The notes: a model not told the origin generated them from the letters alone. A stretch of 64,000 bases of DNA from Segatella hominis (GCF_019249725.2 NZ_CP137559.1:291501-355500), one strand, 5' to 3'; counted from the stretch's first letter, positions 1-9,042 are shown. A program made the numbers and translations.

Positions 1-981
1 GTGAATGGCCCGTATCCAGTCAATATGTGGGTGGTCTTCAACTTCCGGTTCTATTGCCTTGAAGATTTCTGCTATTTTAGCCTTTGCCTGTATCAGGTCT
101 ATTTTAGCTAAAAAACGATAGCTGTCCATCATCTCGCGTACGTATGGGCGTACCTTATTGGTAAAGCTTGTGAGGATGCGGATAATTTCCTTGCGCTCTT
201 CACCTTCCAGTTCGCGCACGCGGTTGTTGGCTTCCACCACTTCAGTCGGTTCAATGAATACGGTCTTACCGGTGGCACTCTCGTCATGTACGATACCTTT
301 GATTTTCTTTTTCAGCGTAGGTATCACCGGAATCACCAGTCTGCCGTCACGAAGCGTAGGAGTTACATCCTTTTCAACCACGCCTTCGCTTTGTGCAGAA
401 CGTAATATACTATATAAGGTACGCGAAATGCTTCCTTCGGTCTTTGCAAGTTCTCTTCTGATCTGCAGCAATTCCGGTGTAGCATTGTCACGTATCTTTC
501 CGTATTTATCCAATATCTGATCGATGCGCTGAATAATCTGAGGAAATGTTATCACGTCTTTTGCCAAGCGGTGCAAGGCAGGATATGTATATTTCTTCTC
601 CCTGCGCCAACCGTCGTTTTCTTCAGCATGACTGTCGTCTTCATCGCTGTGGTTGAGAATCTTCACGATGCTTTCAATGGTTGAAAGTGAACGGCGAAGA
701 TCGAAAAGTTCATTTTCCTCCAGATGGGTGTTTTCTATGCGGATACGTACGATGCTCTCTCTCACATCATAGAAATATTGTAGCGGAAAGTCCTCTACTT
801 CAGAGATGAGTTGTCTGAACTCACGCACTTGCATGAGCCATTCGTTTACCGTTTCTGCATGGTCGCTGAATCCCATTTTCTCCACCTGTTCCTTGCCGAG
901 GGAGGAAAGACAGCGTTCGCGCAACATGGTTCGGATTTCATTAAATCCTATCTTTTGTTCAAAATTATCTGGATAAATCAT
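1..981 (-). CDS. mutS2: Endonuclease MutS2, N-terminal part (runs off the window)
   Basis: The minus strand is open from an ATG at 979-981 to the window edge, giving 327 residues that begin MIYPDNFEQKIGF and continue with the helical core typical of MutS2 (for example GRLVIPV and FIEPTEVVEANN). MutS2 is a MutS paralogue that acts on branched or recombination DNA and, in some bacteria, on collided ribosomes. Only the core/lever region is inside the window; the Walker A ATPase site and the C-terminal Smr domain would lie to the left. The start fits the usual MutS2 N-terminus, and a TAACTTTG box at 1005-1012 lies just upstream. The divergent neighbour is a secreted pectate lyase, so no functional link is evident. 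Confidence 0.9.
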   Translation of the reverse strand, partial: MIYPDNFEQKIGFNEIRTMLRERCLSSLGKEQVEKMGFSDHAETVNEWLMQVREFRQLISEVEDFPLQYFYDVRESIVRIRIENTHLEENELFDLRRSLSTIESIVKILNHSDEDDSHAEENDGWRREKKYTYPALHRLAKDVITFPQIIQRIDQILDKYGKIRDNATPELLQIRRELAKTEGSISRTLYSILRSAQSEGVVEKDVTPTLRDGRLVIPVIPTLKKKIKGIVHDESATGKTVFIEPTEVVEANNRVRELEGEERKEIIRILTSFTNKVRPYVREMMDSYRFLAKIDLIQAKAKIAEIFKAIEPEVEDHPHIDWIRAIH

Positions 982-1004
982 TTCTTGTTTCGAAAATTTT
1001 TGTG

Positions 1005-1012
1005 CAAAGTTA
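1005..1012 (-). promoter_or_regulatory. Candidate -7 box for mutS2
   Basis: TAACTTTG on the minus strand matches the Bacteroidetes -7 consensus TAnnTTTG and lies 24 nt before the mutS2 ATG. No clear TTTG -33 box is visible at the expected spacing, so this rests on one element. Confidence 0.4.
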
Positions 1013-1140
1013 CTGCAAAATTCTGATTTAGCGAAGAAAATTAGCATTATTTTTCTGTTTGGTTGATTGGATATTTACTCCGCAATGTTTATTAAAACTT
1101 AAAAAATACCTACTTTTTAATATAATTCACCAAATTATTA

Positions 1141-1148
1141 TATCTTTG
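1141..1148 (+). promoter_or_regulatory. Candidate -7 box for the PL9 gene
   Basis: TATCTTTG fits the Bacteroidetes -7 consensus and would give a leader of about 50 nt before the ATG at 1207. The -33 element is not convincing. The surrounding 982-1206 spacer is AT-rich and holds nothing else recognisable. Confidence 0.45.
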
Positions 1149-1206
1149 TGACCACTGACAATGCATAAAAGTAAATCGAACTTAAATAATAACTACTCAA
1201 ACAAAA

Positions 1207-3483
1207 ATGAAAACAAAATTTTTGATGAAGACATCTCTCATGGGATTATGTCTTCTTGCTTCTTTGGAAGCATCTGCCAAAGATTATTATTTGGCACCAG
1301 GTGGAACAGGTAATGGTATGACAATTGACAAACCATTCGGTGATCCGATTAAGGCTTTTGCCGCCCTAAAGGCAGGTGATATTCTTTATGTAAGAGGAGG
1401 AACTTATCATCTCTCCCAAACTATCAAGGTAAATCAGACGGGTACGGCTGACAAGCGAATCTGTGTTTTCGCTTATCCTGGTGATACAGAACGCCCTGTT
1501 TTTGATTTCTCCGGTCAACCTCGCTCTACATCTACAGAAGCTGCTTCTTATCGTGGAGTGATGCATAACATCGGCGCTAACTACTGGCATTATCGTGGAT
1601 TGGATTTTTGCCATGCTGCTGATAATGGTATGAAATTGGAGGGCTCTTACTGTGTGGTAGAACTCTGTCGCTTCTACGGCAATGAAGATACGGGTCTGCA
1701 ACAGGGATTTGGTAAAGATTCCAAGGGAAACAACACCCGTAATACTGAGTTTAAATATGGACGCTATAACATCATAGTGAATTGTGATGCATACGATAAT
1801 ACCGATCCTTGGACCCATGGTGGAAATGCAGATGGATTTGCTATCAAATTGTATCCTGGACCTGGCAATGAGTTCCATGGTTGTCGTGCTTGGCATAATT
1901 CTGATGACGGATGGGATTTGTATTACACCGTTTTCCCTATTGTTGTAGATAACTGTTGGGTACTTAACAATGGTCTTGACAAGGGCAATGCCAATGGATT
2001 TAAGATGGGCGGTTGCAAACAAGGTGGAACCTCAACAGGTGCTCATGTGTTTAAGAACTGTATTGCGGCTTTCAATGCCAAGAAAGGATTCGATCAGAAT
2101 CATCATCGTGAGGGGGCTTACTTGATCAATGATCTTTCTTTTGGTAATGGTATCAATTATGGTTATAATATGGAGAAACCGGATTATGGCAATTGGGTAC
2201 TTCGCAACTGTGTGGGCTTCGCTTATGGTTCGAAGAAGATGGAGCGTAATTCGGCCTTTACCATTGCTCCTGATATTGATTATTGTACTTGGACTACACT
2301 CGATCATACCAATCCGATGGGTGAGAAAGCAAGTAGTAACGGAACTTCTTATTCTAAGACGATTGGTAATTATGCTTCTGAATATGAGGATCTCAGTTAT
2401 GAAACGGCTATAGGAGACCGTCAGGAGAATGGTGAACTTCCTTTGAAGTTTGGTAGATTGAAAGCTGGCAGTAAACTGATAGATACAGCCACTCCTATTA
2501 CGGATTTCAAGACTGTAGATGCTCACAAGACTGCTTATGAATATGCCGACAATGCTCCTCAAAACTGGTCTGTCACACTCAATATTCCATACGTGGGCAA
2601 GGCTCCTGATTATGGTCCTTATGAGTTTGGAGGTAATGACAATGCCTATACGTTGCAGATGCCTGTGAACGATGGAACTGTTGAGGATGCCGAGGTTGAT
2701 AATACTGATGATGGTAAATATTATCAGATTGCTACTGTGGTTAATAATTACCTTTTCCAGGATGATGTTTTGGATAGCAATGTGAAGAAATATATTACTG
2801 GTGGCAATGCGGCAGGTGTACTTCCTAAATATTACGGAAAATCAAGCGATGGTAAGTCTTCCGTAACTTATGTGGATGAAAATACTGCACGGGGTAAGAA
2901 ATATTCTGCAACTTATGGTGCTTATCGTTTGCCAAAAGGAACCTGTGTGGAATTTACGCTCGAATCGCTTGCGCAGTTGCAGTCTAATGTTTATTGTACT
3001 GGAGGTCGTACTCTGAATATTGCCTGGCATTATGTGGATAACTCCAATTCAGGCACCGCGTCTGTTTCTTTAAGCGAAGGTGTTGCTTTCGTAGATGTGG
3101 CTGCTAAGATTGGTAAAAAGATAGAGAAAAAGCCGATTGTTGTGACTTTAACTAACAATGGTGGAGGTGATATGTATCTTACTGATTTGACTCTTGGTGT
3201 TTATCAGGAAGTTGATGAGAATGGTAACGTGGTTAATGGCATTCAGGATATCGTATCAGAAACCAAGACACAGAAGTCTTATCAGATGTATCAGACTACC
3301 AATGGTCTGATTGTCTATGGTGAAATTGCTTCTCTTCAAGTATATGGAATGGGTGGTCAGAAGGTCGCAGAAAGCTCTGATTCCCAGTTTGTGAATATGG
3401 CCAGTCTTTCTAAGGGTGTTTATGTGGTTAGAATCCTTGGTAAGGATGGAAGTCAGGTAGCTCAGAAATTCCTGAGAAAATAA
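1207..3483 (+). CDS. Secreted pectate lyase, polysaccharide lyase family 9, with T9SS-type C-terminal domain
   Basis: This 758-residue protein starts with a signal peptide (residues 1-24, ending ASA) and then a right-handed parallel beta-helix of PL9 type (about 26-480). The family's calcium-site signature is visible as DDGWD (D233, D234, D237), preceded by NADGFAIKL and followed by NGFKMGG, whose K266 is the probable catalytic lysine. PL9 enzymes cleave polygalacturonate by beta-elimination. A middle region (about 480-680) is unassigned. The last 75 residues, with GLIVYGEIASLQVYGMGG, LSKGVYVVRI and a basic KFLRK end, look like a T9SS sorting domain, which would send the enzyme to the cell surface or outside through SprA, encoded at 16.8 kb. 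It stands alone with its own promoter and terminator. The substrate is inferred from the family. Confidence 0.85.
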   Translation: MKTKFLMKTSLMGLCLLASLEASAKDYYLAPGGTGNGMTIDKPFGDPIKAFAALKAGDILYVRGGTYHLSQTIKVNQTGTADKRICVFAYPGDTERPVFDFSGQPRSTSTEAASYRGVMHNIGANYWHYRGLDFCHAADNGMKLEGSYCVVELCRFYGNEDTGLQQGFGKDSKGNNTRNTEFKYGRYNIIVNCDAYDNTDPWTHGGNADGFAIKLYPGPGNEFHGCRAWHNSDDGWDLYYTVFPIVVDNCWVLNNGLDKGNANGFKMGGCKQGGTSTGAHVFKNCIAAFNAKKGFDQNHHREGAYLINDLSFGNGINYGYNMEKPDYGNWVLRNCVGFAYGSKKMERNSAFTIAPDIDYCTWTTLDHTNPMGEKASSNGTSYSKTIGNYASEYEDLSYETAIGDRQENGELPLKFGRLKAGSKLIDTATPITDFKTVDAHKTAYEYADNAPQNWSVTLNIPYVGKAPDYGPYEFGGNDNAYTLQMPVNDGTVEDAEVDNTDDGKYYQIATVVNNYLFQDDVLDSNVKKYITGGNAAGVLPKYYGKSSDGKSSVTYVDENTARGKKYSATYGAYRLPKGTCVEFTLESLAQLQSNVYCTGGRTLNIAWHYVDNSNSGTASVSLSEGVAFVDVAAKIGKKIEKKPIVVTLTNNGGGDMYLTDLTLGVYQEVDENGNVVNGIQDIVSETKTQKSYQMYQTTNGLIVYGEIASLQVYGMGGQKVAESSDSQFVNMASLSKGVYVVRILGKDGSQVAQKFLRK

Positions 3484-3510
3484 ACTGATTTCATCGTAAG
3501 GAAAAAAATA

Positions 3511-3547
3511 AAAACGATGTTTGGCCAGACAAGACAAACATCGTTTT
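3511..3547. terminator. Bidirectional terminator between the PL9 gene and thiE
   Basis: A perfect 12-bp inverted repeat (3511-3522 with 3536-3547, core ACGATGTTT/AAACATCGT) encloses a 13-nt loop and has T-runs on one side and A-runs on the other. It lies between convergent genes and would work for both. Confidence 0.85.
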
Positions 3548-3585
3548 TTCTATATCGTATGCTTGGGTGTGTTTCTTTCCACATA

Positions 3586-4137
3586 CTATTGTTTGACCAG
3601 TTGATTCCAGACATTTCCAAGCATGGCAGCCCCACCAAAGTGCCATGCTTTTAATTGTGGAATATTGGCTTCTGTTATTCCGCCAAGTGCAAAGACCCGT
3701 TCGTTGATGATTCCTTCTTTTGCTGCTTCTGTCAGTTGCTCTGATGTGAAAGCATGACAGTAACCTTGCTTGGATATGCTGTCGTAGATAGGACTGAGGA
3801 ATACGTAATCATAATGGAACGCTAAGGCTTCTCTGACTTCATCCAGAGAATGGCATGAACGGGAGATGCTTCCTGTGAAGTTGGCTGGAATTTGATGGTT
3901 CCTGCGATTGAGATGAATACCGTGTAGATGGTATTTCGTACAGAGCTCAAAATGATCGTGTATCACAATCCGTGAATACCATTTCTCTGGTATGGTCTTC
4001 AACAACTTTTCGCAATCATCTTGGGATGACTCGGGTTTCCTGAAATGGAGCAGGTCAATACCCGATTCAAACAACTGGTTGATATAGGTTGCCTCATCTT
4101 CAATGAAGTGGGGCAATGTGATTACTACTCTTTTCAT
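3586..4137 (-). CDS. thiE: Thiamine phosphate synthase-like protein (ThiE/TenI family)
   Basis: This 183-residue TIM-barrel protein carries ThiE/TenI landmarks: HFRKPE at about 31-36, VIHDHF, GIHLN, a SRSCH turn, FLSPIYDSISKQGY and FALGGITEANI. ThiE joins HMP-pyrophosphate to the thiazole phosphate to make thiamine monophosphate. The protein belongs to a short Bacteroidetes subgroup with HxRKPE where classical ThiE has QxRxK, so a TenI-like role cannot be excluded. It overlaps the end of thiD by 4 nt (ATGA), which shows a translationally coupled operon with thiD. No TPP riboswitch is visible upstream of the operon, where a tRNA gene lies instead. Confidence 0.75.
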   Translation of the reverse strand: MKRVVITLPHFIEDEATYINQLFESGIDLLHFRKPESSQDDCEKLLKTIPEKWYSRIVIHDHFELCTKYHLHGIHLNRRNHQIPANFTGSISRSCHSLDEVREALAFHYDYVFLSPIYDSISKQGYCHAFTSEQLTEAAKEGIINERVFALGGITEANIPQLKAWHFGGAAMLGNVWNQLVKQ

Positions 4138-5072
4138 TTTCCAGTCTTGTCAGATATGATGGATTCATCTGTTACGATGTACAGCTTTTGAGGTGCATGG
4201 AAGTGATTGACTGGTCCATGTCCTTCACCAATCTTGACATCTTTTCCGGCTTCGATGGCATCCGAAAGATAAGCCTTGGCAGAAGAGATGGCTTCTTCCA
4301 TATTGTATCCGCGAGCAAGATAAGAGGTAATGGCAGAAGAGAGCGTGCAACCTGTTCCGTGCGTATTGCATGTATTTACCGTTGCACCTTTATAGACAGC
4401 TGTTTCTCTGATATCGCCTGCATGTTCCTGTTTGTTGGCTTTTTGATGCTGTTTCTTCTCGAAAAGATAATCCGTCTTTTCTGTTCTTTCAAAGTGACCG
4501 CCTTTGATGAGAACGTTGTTGCACCCCAATCGGATAATGGATGAGGCAGCTTTCCTGATATCATCAACATTCTGGATTTTTCTACCTGCTAGAATTTCTG
4601 CTTCCGGAATATTCGGAGTGAGCAGGGTGGCAAGTGGCAGGAGTTCTTTGATGAATATTTCCAGCGCATCTTTCTGCATGAGTTGACAACCGCTTGTAGA
4701 AACCATCACCGGGTCGATGATTAGTTGGAAGGAACGGGTAGGGGCAGACGCCTGTTGCTTATCTGGCGCTGCAGTTAAGTATTTTTTGAGCGTTTCTGCT
4801 ATCGTATGTATGGTTTCGCCGTCGTTAACCATTCCTATCTTGATGGCTTGAGGGTGAATATCATCCATGACAGCTTCGATTTGTCCGCTTACAATTTCCG
4901 GTTCAACTTTTTGGATTCCAAACACGCCGGTGGTATTCTGCACCGTGATGGCAGAAATCGCAGAGGAAGCATATACGCCTAGGGCAGACATCGTTTTTAT
5001 GTCAGCCTGAATGCCTGCTCCACCACAACTGTCAGAGCCTGCTATAGTTAATGCTGTATAATATCTCTTCAT
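4134..5072 (-). CDS. thiD: Hydroxymethylpyrimidine/phosphomethylpyrimidine kinase ThiD
   Basis: The 312-residue product has the ribokinase-fold features of Thi[20 protein letters not shown] at the N-terminus, [33 protein letters not shown] and the ATP/anion-hole motif [11 protein letters not shown]. It phosphorylates HMP and HMP-P to HMP-PP for thiamine synthesis. Two loops are longer than usual: a Gln/Ala-rich one near 98-112 and a Lys/Gln-rich one near 200-222. The C-terminal extension contains KLYIVTDES, which resembles the first beta strand of classical ThiE and may be a trace of a ThiD-ThiE fusion (inference). The downstream gene is the thiE-like one, with start and stop overlapping. Confidence 0.93.
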   Translation of the reverse strand: MKRYYTALTIAGSDSCGGAGIQADIKTMSALGVYASSAISAITVQNTTGVFGIQKVEPEIVSGQIEAVMDDIHPQAIKIGMVNDGETIHTIAETLKKYLTAAPDKQQASAPTRSFQLIIDPVMVSTSGCQLMQKDALEIFIKELLPLATLLTPNIPEAEILAGRKIQNVDDIRKAASSIIRLGCNNVLIKGGHFERTEKTDYLFEKKQHQKANKQEHAGDIRETAVYKGATVNTCNTHGTGCTLSSAITSYLARGYNMEEAISSAKAYLSDAIEAGKDVKIGEGHGPVNHFHAPQKLYIVTDESIISDKTGK

Positions 5073-5120
5073 ATTCTTTTCGTCTTAAAAATGTTTTAAA
5101 CGATCTATCGGGCAATAATG

Positions 5121-5155
5121 AAAAAAGCCTTCTGAAATTTCTTTCAGAAGGCTTT
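5121..5155 (-). terminator. Terminator of tRNA-Ser
   Basis: A perfect 14-bp stem (5124-5137 with 5142-5155, core GCCTTCTGAAA) closes a TTTC loop and is followed on the minus strand by a run of T (5126-5121). It begins one base after the 3' end of the tRNA. Confidence 0.85.
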
Positions 5156-5156
5156 G

Positions 5157-5241
5157 CGGAGAGAGAGGGATTCGAACCCCCGGTACCTCTCGGTACGACG
5201 GTTTTCAAGACCGTTGTAATCGACCACTCTACCATCTCTCC
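5157..5241 (-). tRNA. tRNA-Ser (anticodon UGA)
   Basis: The minus strand folds as a class II tRNA. The acceptor strands are GGAGAGA (5241-5235) and TCTCTCC, followed by discriminator G at 5157. The D-arm contains GGTAGAGTGGTCGA, the anticodon loop CTTGAAA gives UGA, a long variable arm is present (TACCGAGAGGTACC), and the T-loop is TTCGAAT. The total is 85 nt. CCA is not encoded (next bases CAA). The long variable arm and the UGA anticodon identify serine. Confidence 0.95.
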
Positions 5242-5285
5242 AAATTTAGTCTGGATGACTATAGCTTGGTTTTCTTAAGCGGTTG

Positions 5286-5317
5286 CAAAGGTACGACTAT
5301 TTTCTGGTTCTACCAAA
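5286..5317 (-). promoter_or_regulatory. Promoter of tRNA-Ser
   Basis: On the minus strand TTTG (5317-5314), 20 nt, and TACCTTTG (5293-5286) match the Bacteroidetes housekeeping promoter, ending about 45 nt before the tRNA. Confidence 0.7.
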
Positions 5318-5410
5318 TTTTTTGCGAACTTTTTTTCAAAAATCTCAAAAAAAATGCAGATTTCTTGATTTTACACTGTTTTTCTTCTACTTTTTAGAGA
5401 AAAAAGCAAC

Positions 5411-5434
5411 AAAAAAGGGCTACCGCTGTAGCCC
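5411..5434 (-). terminator. Terminator downstream of thyX
   Basis: On the minus strand GGGCTAC, an AGCG loop and GTAGCCC (5434-5417) are followed by TTTTTT (5416-5411). It lies 120 nt past the thyX stop. The rest of the 5242-5553 interval holds the tRNA-Ser promoter and no plausible gene. Confidence 0.8.
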
Positions 5435-5553
5435 CAACCTTGATAACCTTAAATCTAATACTATGAAAAACACATCGCAAAGATACTGAATTTTCCGTTA
5501 TTTCATGTACGAAAAATGGAAAATCTTATCTTTTGCGCTGATTTTTACCTTTT

Positions 5554-6417
5554 TTAATCAATATAACCTCTTTCTTTGAACTCTTCATATAGAGGTTCAG
5601 CCAAAATCTTAGCATCAGGATGAGGTGCTCCTGTTGTGCCTAACGCACGAAGGTCGAAGAAATGCTTCCAGTCGCTTACGAATGCGGTGTGCACCAGTTC
5701 TGTATTTGTATCCAATGGAAGAATGACGCGTGCTTCCTGTGGCTTGCATCCCATAGCAATCAATTTCATGTAGGCAAATTCTGCTGCTTGATTGGCAAAG
5801 AGCCAGGCATCTATTGGAGTCCAGTCGTTGGTCTCTTCATTTGCTACGTCTTCACAGAGTTCTACGAATTTCTCATCATTGATTTCTAAATCACCCTTTA
5901 CCCAAGTTGGAAGGTTGATACTGATTTCGCTACCAAACTTATTCTTCGTATAATTGCAGTAGCGTGTACTCTGTTCTGCCATGGAGTTGGCGCGATGACG
6001 ATTGTATTCACGGGTAATGGCAATCTGGGTTGTAAAGTGTACGGTGATGCGGAGTTCATGCTTGCCCTTTTCGAAATCTGTACGATACTTCAGATCTTCC
6101 AGTGTTTTGTTCTCTGCCATCACACGGAGATTGGTTGTGATGTAGTCCTTGCCGTCTATCGTATTCACATGAGAGAACTTGTTGTTTGCATAGAGTGGGA
6201 GTTCCCCGTGGTTGCAGGTCATATATACGGTGCCGTGTTCCAGCATGGCATAATGTTCATGCTCTATCATGCGACCTACGAAAGGCTTGGCTGAGTCTTC
6301 TGTGGTGTTGTTTTCACTCTTGTAGCATACTCTACCTGCTCGCTCTATCTGCTGATAGATACCAAGCTCTCCTGGATTTTGCATCCAAATCTCATATTGA
6401 GGTTTCTGTATCTTCAT
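5554..6417 (-). CDS. thyX: Flavin-dependent thymidylate synthase ThyX
   Basis: The 287-residue protein contains the ThyX signature RHR-x7-S as R140-H141-R142 to S150, within RHRANSMAEQSTRY. It also has EHEHYAMLEH near 52-61 and LPLDTNTELVHTAF towards the C-terminus, where the active-site region of the family lies. ThyX methylates dUMP to dTMP using methylene-tetrahydrofolate, FAD and NADPH, replacing ThyA in many anaerobes. It is a little longer than typical ThyX (about 220-250 residues). The gene is monocistronic, with a near-perfect promoter upstream and its own terminator. Confidence 0.95.
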   Translation of the reverse strand: MKIQKPQYEIWMQNPGELGIYQQIERAGRVCYKSENNTTEDSAKPFVGRMIEHEHYAMLEHGTVYMTCNHGELPLYANNKFSHVNTIDGKDYITTNLRVMAENKTLEDLKYRTDFEKGKHELRITVHFTTQIAITREYNRHRANSMAEQSTRYCNYTKNKFGSEISINLPTWVKGDLEINDEKFVELCEDVANEETNDWTPIDAWLFANQAAEFAYMKLIAMGCKPQEARVILPLDTNTELVHTAFVSDWKHFFDLRALGTTGAPHPDAKILAEPLYEEFKERGYID

Positions 6418-6441
6418 TGTTTTCTGTTTTTATTTCTGCTG

Positions 6442-6472
6442 CAAAGGTACATTATTTTGGGGTAATTACAAA
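6442..6472 (-). promoter_or_regulatory. thyX promoter
   Basis: TTTG (6472-6469), exactly 19 nt, and TACCTTTG (6449-6442) on the minus strand match the Bacteroidetes consensus at both boxes. The leader to the ATG would be about 20 nt. Confidence 0.75.
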
Positions 6473-6518
6473 ATTATTCCCTTATATTTTGCCATTAACT
6501 GTTTTTTCTTTCTTTACT

Positions 6519-6551
6519 TTTGCTTTTCTTGCAAAAAAGGTAGTATCTTTG
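6519..6551 (+). promoter_or_regulatory. Candidate trmO promoter
   Basis: TTTG (6519-6522), 21 nt, then TATCTTTG (6544-6551). It would give a leader of about 110 nt that contains the TA-rich ATAAGGTG motif at 6579-6599. Confidence 0.55.
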
Positions 6552-6578
6552 CAATCATGAATGTCCTTCGTTCTGCCC

Positions 6579-6599
6579 TATATATATAATAAGGTGTAA
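6579..6599 (+). repeat. TA-repeat plus ATAAGGTGTAA motif, copy 1
   Basis: A run of TA dinucleotides leading into ATAAGGTGTAA in the trmO leader. Near-identical motifs occur at 12375-12402 (reverse), 26740-26757 and 30599-30617. Function unknown. Confidence 0.5.
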
Positions 6600-6667
6600 T
6601 TTTGTTATGAATAGGGGTATAGAAGTTGAAATGGGGGACTTGTTGATTGAATGAATTAGATATCATC

Positions 6668-7345
6668 ATGGAAATAAAACCAATTGCACATTTTCGTTCG
6701 CCCTTTTCCAGTAAGTTCGGTATTCCAAAACAGGCTGGTCTGGTAGAAGAACTGGAGGGACGGATTGTTTTTGAACCCGAATTCCGAAATCCTGATGCAC
6801 TTCGTGGTATGGAGGGCTTTGACTATCTTTGGTTGATTTGGGAATTTTCTGCCAATAAGCATAAAGCTAATAGTCCCGTTGTAAGACCCCCAGTGCTGGG
6901 AGGAAATGAGAAAGTAGGGGTGTTTGCTACCCGGAGTCCTTTCAGACCCAACCATATCGGCTTGTCTTCTGTGCGTATAGACCGGATAGAATGGGAGACA
7001 AATCGGGGACCGGTGATTCATGTGAAAGGGGCTGACCTGATGGACGGAACACCGATATATGATATCAAACCCTACGTAGTCTATGCTGACTGTCATCCTG
7101 ATGCCCGCAGCGGTTTTGTGGATGAAAGAAAATGGGACAGACTTGAGGTGCTGGTCAGCGATGAGGTGAAAGACAAACTGAATAAGCAGGGATTAACAGA
7201 TGCCAAGATTTCGATTTTAAAAGAAGTGTTGGCGCAGGATCCTCGTCCGCATTATCAAAAAAATCCTGACAAGGTTTATGGAATGCCCTACGAGGGCTTG
7301 GATATTCACTTCCGGGTTTCCCATCAAACCTTAGAGGTACTTTGA
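6668..7345 (+). CDS. trmO: tRNA (N6-threonylcarbamoyladenosine37-N6)-methyltransferase TrmO (TsaA/YaeB family)
   Basis: The product (225 residues from ATG 6668) has the TsaA-like beta-barrel signature: PIAHFRSPFSSKFGIPKQ at the start, FDYLWLIWEF, GVFATRSPFRPNHIGLS and ADLMDGTPIYDIKPY. TrmO adds a methyl group from SAM to t6A37 of certain tRNAs. A TTG at 6647 in the same frame could extend the protein by seven residues, but the conserved region begins right after the ATG, so I prefer the ATG. A C-terminal stretch of about 80 residues (HYQKNPDKVYGM) is typical of the bacterial form. It is convergent with the GH28 gene across a strong terminator. Confidence 0.92.
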   Translation: MEIKPIAHFRSPFSSKFGIPKQAGLVEELEGRIVFEPEFRNPDALRGMEGFDYLWLIWEFSANKHKANSPVVRPPVLGGNEKVGVFATRSPFRPNHIGLSSVRIDRIEWETNRGPVIHVKGADLMDGTPIYDIKPYVVYADCHPDARSGFVDERKWDRLEVLVSDEVKDKLNKQGLTDAKISILKEVLAQDPRPHYQKNPDKVYGMPYEGLDIHFRVSHQTLEVL

Positions 7346-7408
7346 AAATTCCCTGGGCAGGGAAAAATTCTTCCTTGCCCACGCAATAATTTTTCCCTCG
7401 GCAGAACA

Positions 7409-7456
7409 TCAAAAACTCTCCTGAGTCAGCACAACTGACATCAGGAGAGTTTTTGA
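7409..7456. terminator. Bidirectional terminator between trmO and the GH28 gene
   Basis: A perfect 16-bp outer stem (7409-7424 with 7441-7456) has A- and T-runs at its base. A nested GTCAG/CTGAC stem closes a short loop. A second, weaker inverted repeat (AGGGAAAAATT, 7359-7369 with 7388-7398) precedes it. Confidence 0.88.
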
Positions 7457-7531
7457 TTTTGTCTTATGATATAATTTTAACTGCTTGTCTGGCAGATCAG
7501 ACAAACTGCAGATATCCGTCTTTCCTTTTTT

Positions 7532-8935
7532 TTATTTTGCAAAAGTGGAAAAGTTTACATTCTCCAAGGTAATCTTGCAGGCTGCATCTATATCCTTTGC
7601 ATTCTTGTTGTAGAAGATGTTGCTGTCCTTGATGGTGATATCGTGTATCATACCTTCTGCGCCATGCGCCACGATTCCATTCTTGCAGCCACGTACATAG
7701 ACGTTGCTGATATGAATGTCCTGGAAATCTGGCAAGAATTCCTGTTTTACAGGGACTGCCTGCTGCTTGGCACCTACGTGGTTGTCAAAATAGGTAGTCT
7801 CGAAAGTGATAGCATCGCCTGTAATATCGGTCATGTAGATATGGTCGATATAAATATTCTCGCTCTTACCGCCTCTTTTTACAGCACTCTTGAATCGCAA
7901 TCCGGCATCTGTGCCCTGGAAGGTATTGTTTCTTACAACAATGTTTTTCATACCTCCAGAGAATTCGCTACCGATTACAAAACCGCCATGAGCGTGATAT
8001 ACGGTATTGTCCTGGATGTTGATATTCTCGCATGGACCTGCTTTCACGCCAGCTGCACCAGCACCGCCCTTCATGCAGATACCGTCATCGCCAGCATCAA
8101 TCACGTTGTTGACAATCAGTACATCTTTGCAACTTGAAATATCGATGGCATCTCCGTTCTGTGCGTTCCAAGGACATTTTACGGTAATTCCGTCAATAAC
8201 TACATTCTTGCAACGGGTGGGGATGAGGTGGAAACGAGGTGAGTTCAGAAGCGTAATACCTTGAACGAGCACGTTCTCACAGTCGGTGAAACGGATCATG
8301 TGGTTGCGCACCTTCTCCTGTGCATCGATATTATCTACTACATTCGGAGTCTGCTTCAGGTTGAGTGGAAACCAGATGTCGCCCTTCTCATTGAGAGTAC
8401 CGCCCATTTCCTGGAATCTTTTCCATTCCACGTCGCTTACCTTGCTTCTCTTGACCGGTCTCCACCATTCGCCATTTCCGTCGATGGTACCTTCACCAGT
8501 AATGGCAATGTTCTTGCGCTTGCTGGCAGAGATGGCTGTTGAGGCTCTCTCTTCTTTCTTACCTGTTGTCTCGTCTGTTTTGATGAGGTCGTTCTTGTCT
8601 TCAGAGAAAACAATAATGGCATTCTTCTCGAGATGCAGGTCGATATTGTCTTTCAGAGAAATCAATCCGGTGAGGTAAACACCCGCAGGAACATTCAGAT
8701 GACCTCCGCCCATCTTGTTTAGTTTACTGATGGCTTTGACGAATGCCTGGGTGTTCATTGTCAGTGCGTCTCCTTTACCGCCGCATTCCAGGATGCTGAC
8801 CTGATTGTCCGGGAAGGTAGGAAGGGTAGGCTGTGACATTTGAACTGGCAAGTTGGTGTAATACTTGCTGTAATCAGCGGCAAACGAATTCGCTATCGCG
8901 AACAGTGCCATTAAAGAAATAAGAATTTTCTTCAT
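7532..8935 (-). CDS. Secreted glycoside hydrolase family 28 polygalacturonase
   Basis: The 467-residue protein has a signal peptide (1-20) and a beta-helix of GH28 type. The conserved active-site motifs are in order: NGDAIDI (D262), AGDDGICMK (D283, D284), HAHGGFVIGSE (H316) and RFK (R347, K349). GH28 enzymes hydrolyse alpha-1,4-galacturonan with inversion, using the three aspartates. The extended loops between 165 and 210 are common in exo-acting Bacteroidetes members, so exo-polygalacturonase is the best guess. It lacks a T9SS-like tail, so it is probably periplasmic. No SusCD pair is adjacent. No clear promoter was found in the AT-rich 8936-9040 region. Confidence 0.9.
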   Translation of the reverse strand: MKKILISLMALFAIANSFAADYSKYYTNLPVQMSQPTLPTFPDNQVSILECGGKGDALTMNTQAFVKAISKLNKMGGGHLNVPAGVYLTGLISLKDNIDLHLEKNAIIVFSEDKNDLIKTDETTGKKEERASTAISASKRKNIAITGEGTIDGNGEWWRPVKRSKVSDVEWKRFQEMGGTLNEKGDIWFPLNLKQTPNVVDNIDAQEKVRNHMIRFTDCENVLVQGITLLNSPRFHLIPTRCKNVVIDGITVKCPWNAQNGDAIDISSCKDVLIVNNVIDAGDDGICMKGGAGAAGVKAGPCENINIQDNTVYHAHGGFVIGSEFSGGMKNIVVRNNTFQGTDAGLRFKSAVKRGGKSENIYIDHIYMTDITGDAITFETTYFDNHVGAKQQAVPVKQEFLPDFQDIHISNVYVRGCKNGIVAHGAEGMIHDITIKDSNIFYNKNAKDIDAACKITLENVNFSTFAK

Positions 8936-9042
8936 AAGTCTTTAAGTCTGCTTTTTGTTATTTGTTTTAAATTATAATAGTTTATGATTGCAATTGTTTG
9001 TAATTGTTTCGTAACAACTGTTTCCTTGGGTTATAAATACCG

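Noticed and set aside
1366..2022. 218-codon minus-strand ORF inside the PL9 gene
   Set aside because: Antisense shadow; the plus strand carries the PL9 active-site motifs over the same bases.
5073..5300. TPP riboswitch before thiD
   Set aside because: The upstream region is occupied by tRNA-Ser and its terminator; no CTGAGA or ACCTGAT-type TPP motifs are present.
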